DNA of 64,000 nucleotides from Rhea pennata. Lineage: Eukaryota; Chordata; Aves; Rheiformes; Rheidae. Below, in pieces: positions 62,101 through 64,000 of this stretch. The position numbers and the translations under genes were made by a program. The stretch's first letter is position 1. The number at the start of each line of letters is the position of its first letter. The stretch spans positions 2,046,001-2,110,000 of the forward strand of contig NW_026907682.1 of the NCBI RefSeq assembly GCF_028389875.1. The letters run 5' to 3'. The notes under the pieces are model-generated. The model was not told where the DNA came from, did no database searches, and saw only the letters and a list, made by a program, of their open reading frames with translations.

Positions 62101-64000
62101 GTCATAGAAGGGAGACAGAAGCGCTGAGGAGCCACGCAGATGGCATGGAAAGATGGTGCTGGGCAGGAGACAGGAAAGCAAACAGTTGGAATTGTCCACC
62201 CGTGACCTGAAGCCAGGCACGCCATCACGAAGCCCTCATCCCCCAGCAGCTCACTCTGCTTTCCCCAGGCCACCCCTCCTACAGCCCAGCTGCCAACGCT
62301 CCTGTCTGTACCTGATCTGGCACCAGCCTCCCTCCTGCCCACTGCTCTCAGCAACCTGCCTGCTCTCCATCATAACAGCACAAGGGCTCATGCTGGAAGC
62401 TTCCCCCGAGCCTTGTGCTGAGGTGACACCGGGAGCATGGGGGTGGGGAAGTGCCTGTGAGAAAGATGAGCAGGGGTCAGGCAGCGTGATCTGCTCTTGC
62501 AGATCTGCAGGGTGGCCCTGGGAGGAGACATCAGAGACGCCATGCATTTCCTCACCTCATTGCAGGGGCCCTGGGGAGAGAGTGCCAGAGCCTGCATTGC
62601 TCAGCCCTGCCAACTCCCACAGCCAAAGCCATACTCACCAGGGCTGCAGCCCAGTTCGCAGGAGCCATTGGACGTGCTGAGGTGACGCACCTCCCGGAGG
62701 TGATCTTGCTGCTGCTTAAAAGAAGCTTCCAAGTGGGGTTGTCAAGTTGTCATGTCCTGGTGCTGCTAGCTCTGCCTCCAAGCAGAGGAGAGCGAGGCAA
62801 CTGAAGGCAATCTTCTTGTGTCCTGAGCTCTTGCAGCTCTCCAGCAGCTCCCATGCCACATGGCTTAAGGGAGTTGAAATGAACAAGAGCAAGAGCACTG
62901 CTGAAGAGAGCCAGTGCCAGCTTCTTACCTGGAAGGTAGCTCCCGCTCCAACACCGTGGCTTGCACTGCACAGCAACAGCACAAAGGGGAAGAATTAAAA
63001 CACACAAGGAGATAAAATCCCATGGGCAGGTGGGGTGAGAGTGAAAGGAGCAAAACATGGAGGCAATCTAAACCCAAACCCCAATCCAAACCATTCCTAC
63101 CCGAAGCAGCTCAGTGCACATAATTCTCCCACCGCACTTACCTGCCTCTGTCCAGCTTCCAATGGCTGTGCAGAGCTCCTACAAACAAGGCACCAGCAGG
63201 AACACCAGACAAAGCAGGGAAGGACAGGAGTCAGGGTGTCATTCCTTTGCCTGCTGAGGGAGAGCAGAGGGTGACAGGAGGCAAGTGAGTCACGCTGAGG
63301 AACCTCTTAGAAGTCAGCTCCGGTATGGAGGAGGGAGATGTTGGGGACATCGCACAGCTGTGGGACTTTGCTTCCAGACAGGACCTGCTCTGTCAGTGCT
63401 CGGCTGCTCTCTTGGCACAGCCTTTTACTGCTCTCTGCCATCGATCCTCACGTGTCCGTCTGGGGCTCCTGGACAGCACAGCAGTGGTCTGTGTCTGTTG
63501 AAAACACAAATCCTGCAGTAGGAGAGCCCATGTTGCAGGGCCCAGATGCTGTATCTGGAGTGGTGTTGGCGTTCATCTCTTAGACTAGTGTAAAGGGCAC
63601 AGACAACGAGAAAACTGTCTCACTGGGACTCCTCAGGGTCTCCCTGAATCCCCAGCATGGGGATGTTCTGACACCTTGCCTCTGCTCAGCATTTGTCATG
63701 GCACCCAGCTGCATTGCGCTGGTCTTTCTATAAACCTGGTGCTGCAGTGTCCTGCCAAAGGTACTTTTAGACAGCCAGCTCCTCGACTAACAGCTGTGGG
63801 GACAGACAGATGTGGTCATGTGTGTGGGCTCTGCACCTGCCAGTGCCTAGCCCAGCTCGTGCTCCAAGGTTTCCCCAGGAGCCCTTCATGCCCTTCTTCA
63901 GCTCATTGAGAAGGACCTTAACGAGTCTTTGCCCCTAGCATTGCAGTTCCCCCTCCACCAAGGATGACACTACTCACCAACTGACTATCAGAGCTCGTCG

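Larger units (their letters stand above)
53625..64000 (-). repeat. Young palindrome, right arm
   Basis: Reverse complement of 35,767-46,142 with very few substitutions. Includes unit copy D, the CR1 insertion, and the 61.2-63.9 kb segment. The arm runs off the end of the window. Confidence 0.97.

Noticed and set aside
35767..64000. Palindrome as a pure assembly or hairpin-read artefact
   Set aside because: There is a 7.5-kb unique spacer, the arms show real substitutions, and arm-related units occur elsewhere in the window. It is not fully excluded without reads.

Overview
The window looks like avian nuclear DNA, most likely from a passerine. It carries CR1 LINE fragments with the bird-type 3' end, a tRNA-Ile-headed SINE with a CR1 tail (the architecture of TguSINE1-type passerine SINEs), short LTRs with TGTT...AACA ends, and a TOPORS-like RING gene. 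There is no operon-like coding density. Most open frames lie in GC-rich, stop-poor DNA on both strands and are not genes. The chromosome cannot be read from the sequence. Large near-identical palindromes and a copy of TOPORS (Z-linked in birds) would fit a sex chromosome (W or Z ampliconic DNA) or another amplified compartment, but that is inference.

The layout is dominated by inverted duplication. (1) Positions 1-7015 and 12419-18391 form an older, diverged inverted repeat. Its spacer holds the rest of the left unit, an LTR-element-like leader, an array of about 38 copies of a 55-bp satellite, and an LTR. (2) Positions 35767-46142 and 53625-64000 form a very young palindrome. All matched landmarks sum to 99,767, so there is no net indel over 10.4 kb. 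The spacer is 7.5 kb and the palindrome is still matching at the right edge of the window. (3) The same 6-8 kb unit lies in all four arms in alternating orientation (+ at about 1.1-9.1 kb, - at 12.4-17.3 kb, - at 39.0-45.3 kb, + at 54.5-60.8 kb). Each copy has a CpG-rich CCAAT/YY1-type promoter core. (4) A second CpG-island block at 19.3-21.2 kb recurs inverted at 50.7-53.6 kb inside the spacer of the young palindrome.

The stretch 21.2-35.7 kb is less duplicated. It holds CR1, SINE and LTR insertions and a minus-strand group of four related exon-like modules (72 bp, symmetric phase 1-1) at 29.1-30.1 kb. It also holds an exon-like tyrosine-rich C-terminus at 27.0 kb and the TOPORS-like gene at 33,978-35,621. 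That gene has lost one RING zinc ligand and has two in-frame stops in an otherwise continuous 548-codon frame. If the young palindrome continues past the window, a second TOPORS-like copy should lie just beyond position 64,000 on the minus strand.

Nothing here supports an intact, confidently expressed protein-coding gene. The window is best described as ampliconic, promoter-bearing repeat units plus one decayed or neofunctionalised TOPORS paralogue and one unrecognised gene with duplicated exons.
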